The notes below the pieces were generated by a model, which was given only the letters and a program-made list of their open reading frames with translations, was not told where the DNA came from and made no database searches. Made by a program: the position numbers and the translations under genes. Positions 62,834 through 63,257 of a stretch of DNA of 63,257 nt are shown piece after piece. This stretch comes from a virus. Numbering within the stretch: position 1 is the stretch's first letter; each line of letters begins with the position of its first letter. Where the stretch lies: IMG/VR virus record IMGVR_UViG_3300020129_000255, positions 1 through 63,257 of that record; one strand, 5' to 3'.

Positions 62834-63021
62834 GGATGCTCCTCTGTTGGTTCCCAAGCTGTCACTGAAATTGAGAGCATGATGCGAACGCGGAAATCTC
62901 TGTCGCAATCTCCGCACGTCCAATCGGTCAGCATCTCGTCTACCGATTCAGATAAGTCATTGCTTTCGCCGCAGAATGGGCACTGGACGCGCTGAACGTC
63001 ATTCGTATACGTTTCGCTCAT
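62830..63021 (-). CDS. Zinc-ribbon protein, 63 aa
   Basis: VQCPFCGESNDLSESVDEML, TDWTCGDCDRDFRVRI gives two CxxC pairs in the spacing of a zinc ribbon, after which the chain is hydrophobic. ATGA overlaps on both sides. Possible transcription-associated factor; no specific match. Confidence 0.7.
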   Translation of the reverse strand: MSETYTNDVQRVQCPFCGESNDLSESVDEMLTDWTCGDCDRDFRVRIMLSISVTAWEPTEEHP

Positions 63022-63221
63022 TTCCCGCTCCTTACCTGGCGCTCAGTTTCAAACTGTGAGAAGTTGTAGCCGCTTCCATCTGGATACAGCGGAACGTCTA
63101 ACAGGCCAGCTAGAGCCGCCGTGTGCTCGCGGTGGGCCATCTCATCTCGGCAACAAGAGCAACCCTCTGACCGCATGTAATCGGCAACCGCTTGGCGAAT
63201 AGCTTCTAGTTTAGGTTTCAC
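63018..63221 (-). CDS. Hypothetical protein with CSCC motif, 67 aa
   Basis: GTG 63221 (equal to position 91) follows GGGAGA. MKPKLEAIRQAVADYMRSEG is a helix, then CSCCRDEMAHREHTAALAGL, a Cys/His group that may bind metal, and a polar end. The pattern EGCSCCRD-x-H-x3-H-x2-AL is known from small phage and prophage proteins. It crosses the circle junction, so the gene is complete only in the circular genome. Confidence 0.7.
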   Translation of the reverse strand: MKPKLEAIRQAVADYMRSEGCSCCRDEMAHREHTAALAGLLDVPLYPDGSGYNFSQFETERQVRSGK

Positions 63222-63257
63222 GTCTCCCGCTCCAGTGCGGCAAAGGCCGCGTCATAC
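63131..63257. repeat. Terminal direct repeat, right copy
   Basis: This is identical to 1-127. It contains the start of the gene at 63018-63221 and, at 63218-63257, the 3' end of the gene at 88-342. Count these genes once. Confidence 0.95.

Noticed and set aside
1-63257. tRNA genes, CRISPR arrays, phage RNA polymerase, rRNA
   Set aside because: I looked for cloverleaf-like stretches, regularly spaced repeats and T7-like RNAP motifs and saw none; a tRNA scan could still find a divergent tRNA.

Overview
This window looks like a complete tailed-phage genome assembled as a circle. Its first 127 bases (1-127) are repeated exactly at its end (63131-63257), leaving about 63.13 kb of unique sequence. 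The gene content is that of a podovirus-like Caudoviricetes: small and large terminase, portal, scaffold, capsid, two large tail-knob-type proteins, internal/ejection proteins and beta-rich tail proteins. A tyrosine recombinase and an excisionase-like HTH protein suggest it can integrate, although no repressor is recognisable. The host is not identified. Sec signal peptides on four tail or beta-helix proteins, a lipoprotein and a DnaA domain-I-like segment suggest a diderm bacterium, with an Acidobacteriota-like host as a low-confidence guess.

Layout. (1) A leftward early-type module runs from about 5.15 kb down through position 1 and on from 63.1 kb to 59.8 kb. It contains about 30 very small genes that overlap by ATGA/GTGA junctions, including a stand-alone ADP-ribosyltransferase-like protein, a C5-methyltransferase-like protein, a 526-aa cysteine-rich mosaic and several membrane peptides. 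(2) A gene-free control region lies at 5154-5970. It holds a putative leftward promoter and a tandem 19-bp repeat, and separates module 1 from module 3. (3) A rightward late module (5971-39127) encodes packaging, head, tail, four exported beta-rich proteins and a lysis/host-surface cluster (lytic transglycosylase, small membrane proteins, lipoprotein, papain-like protease). (4) A leftward DNA-metabolism module (57828 down to 39099) carries integrase, Xis-like HTH, DHH phosphoesterase, PD-(D/E)XK nuclease, Sak4-like ATPase, a putative ssDNA-binding protein, UDG-like protein, CHC2 primase fragment, family-A DNA polymerase, metallophosphoesterase, Nmad1-like protein and HD nucleotidase. (5) A short rightward unit (58062-59800) encodes an AAA+ ATPase with a C-terminal winged helix and an HNH-like protein, separated by a good intrinsic terminator.

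How it works together. Leftward transcription from several TTGACA-type promoters would express host-takeover and replication genes, and the rightward module would then make virions and lyse the cell. Translation appears heavily coupled: stop and start codons overlap at most leftward gene junctions. Many genes are too small for ordinary annotation; I found about fifteen by reading the gaps, most of them single-pass membrane peptides.

Most unusual points: a glycosyltransferase fused to a DnaA domain-I-like tail inside the head module; signal peptides on tail/beta-helix proteins; a PD-(D/E)XK nuclease whose motif order looks circularly permuted; a family of RNA hairpins with an identical CUACU loop bracketing scaffold and capsid genes; a second hairpin family with a UCG-NNN-AGG loop in leftward transcripts; a high-potential-iron-sulfur-like miniprotein next to the portal; and a papain-like protease in the lysis cluster. 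Three different selfish-type endonuclease genes (LAGLIDADG, GIY-YIG and a zinc-repeat protein) are wedged between overlapping genes. All functional names rest on motif recognition by eye; no database search was run.
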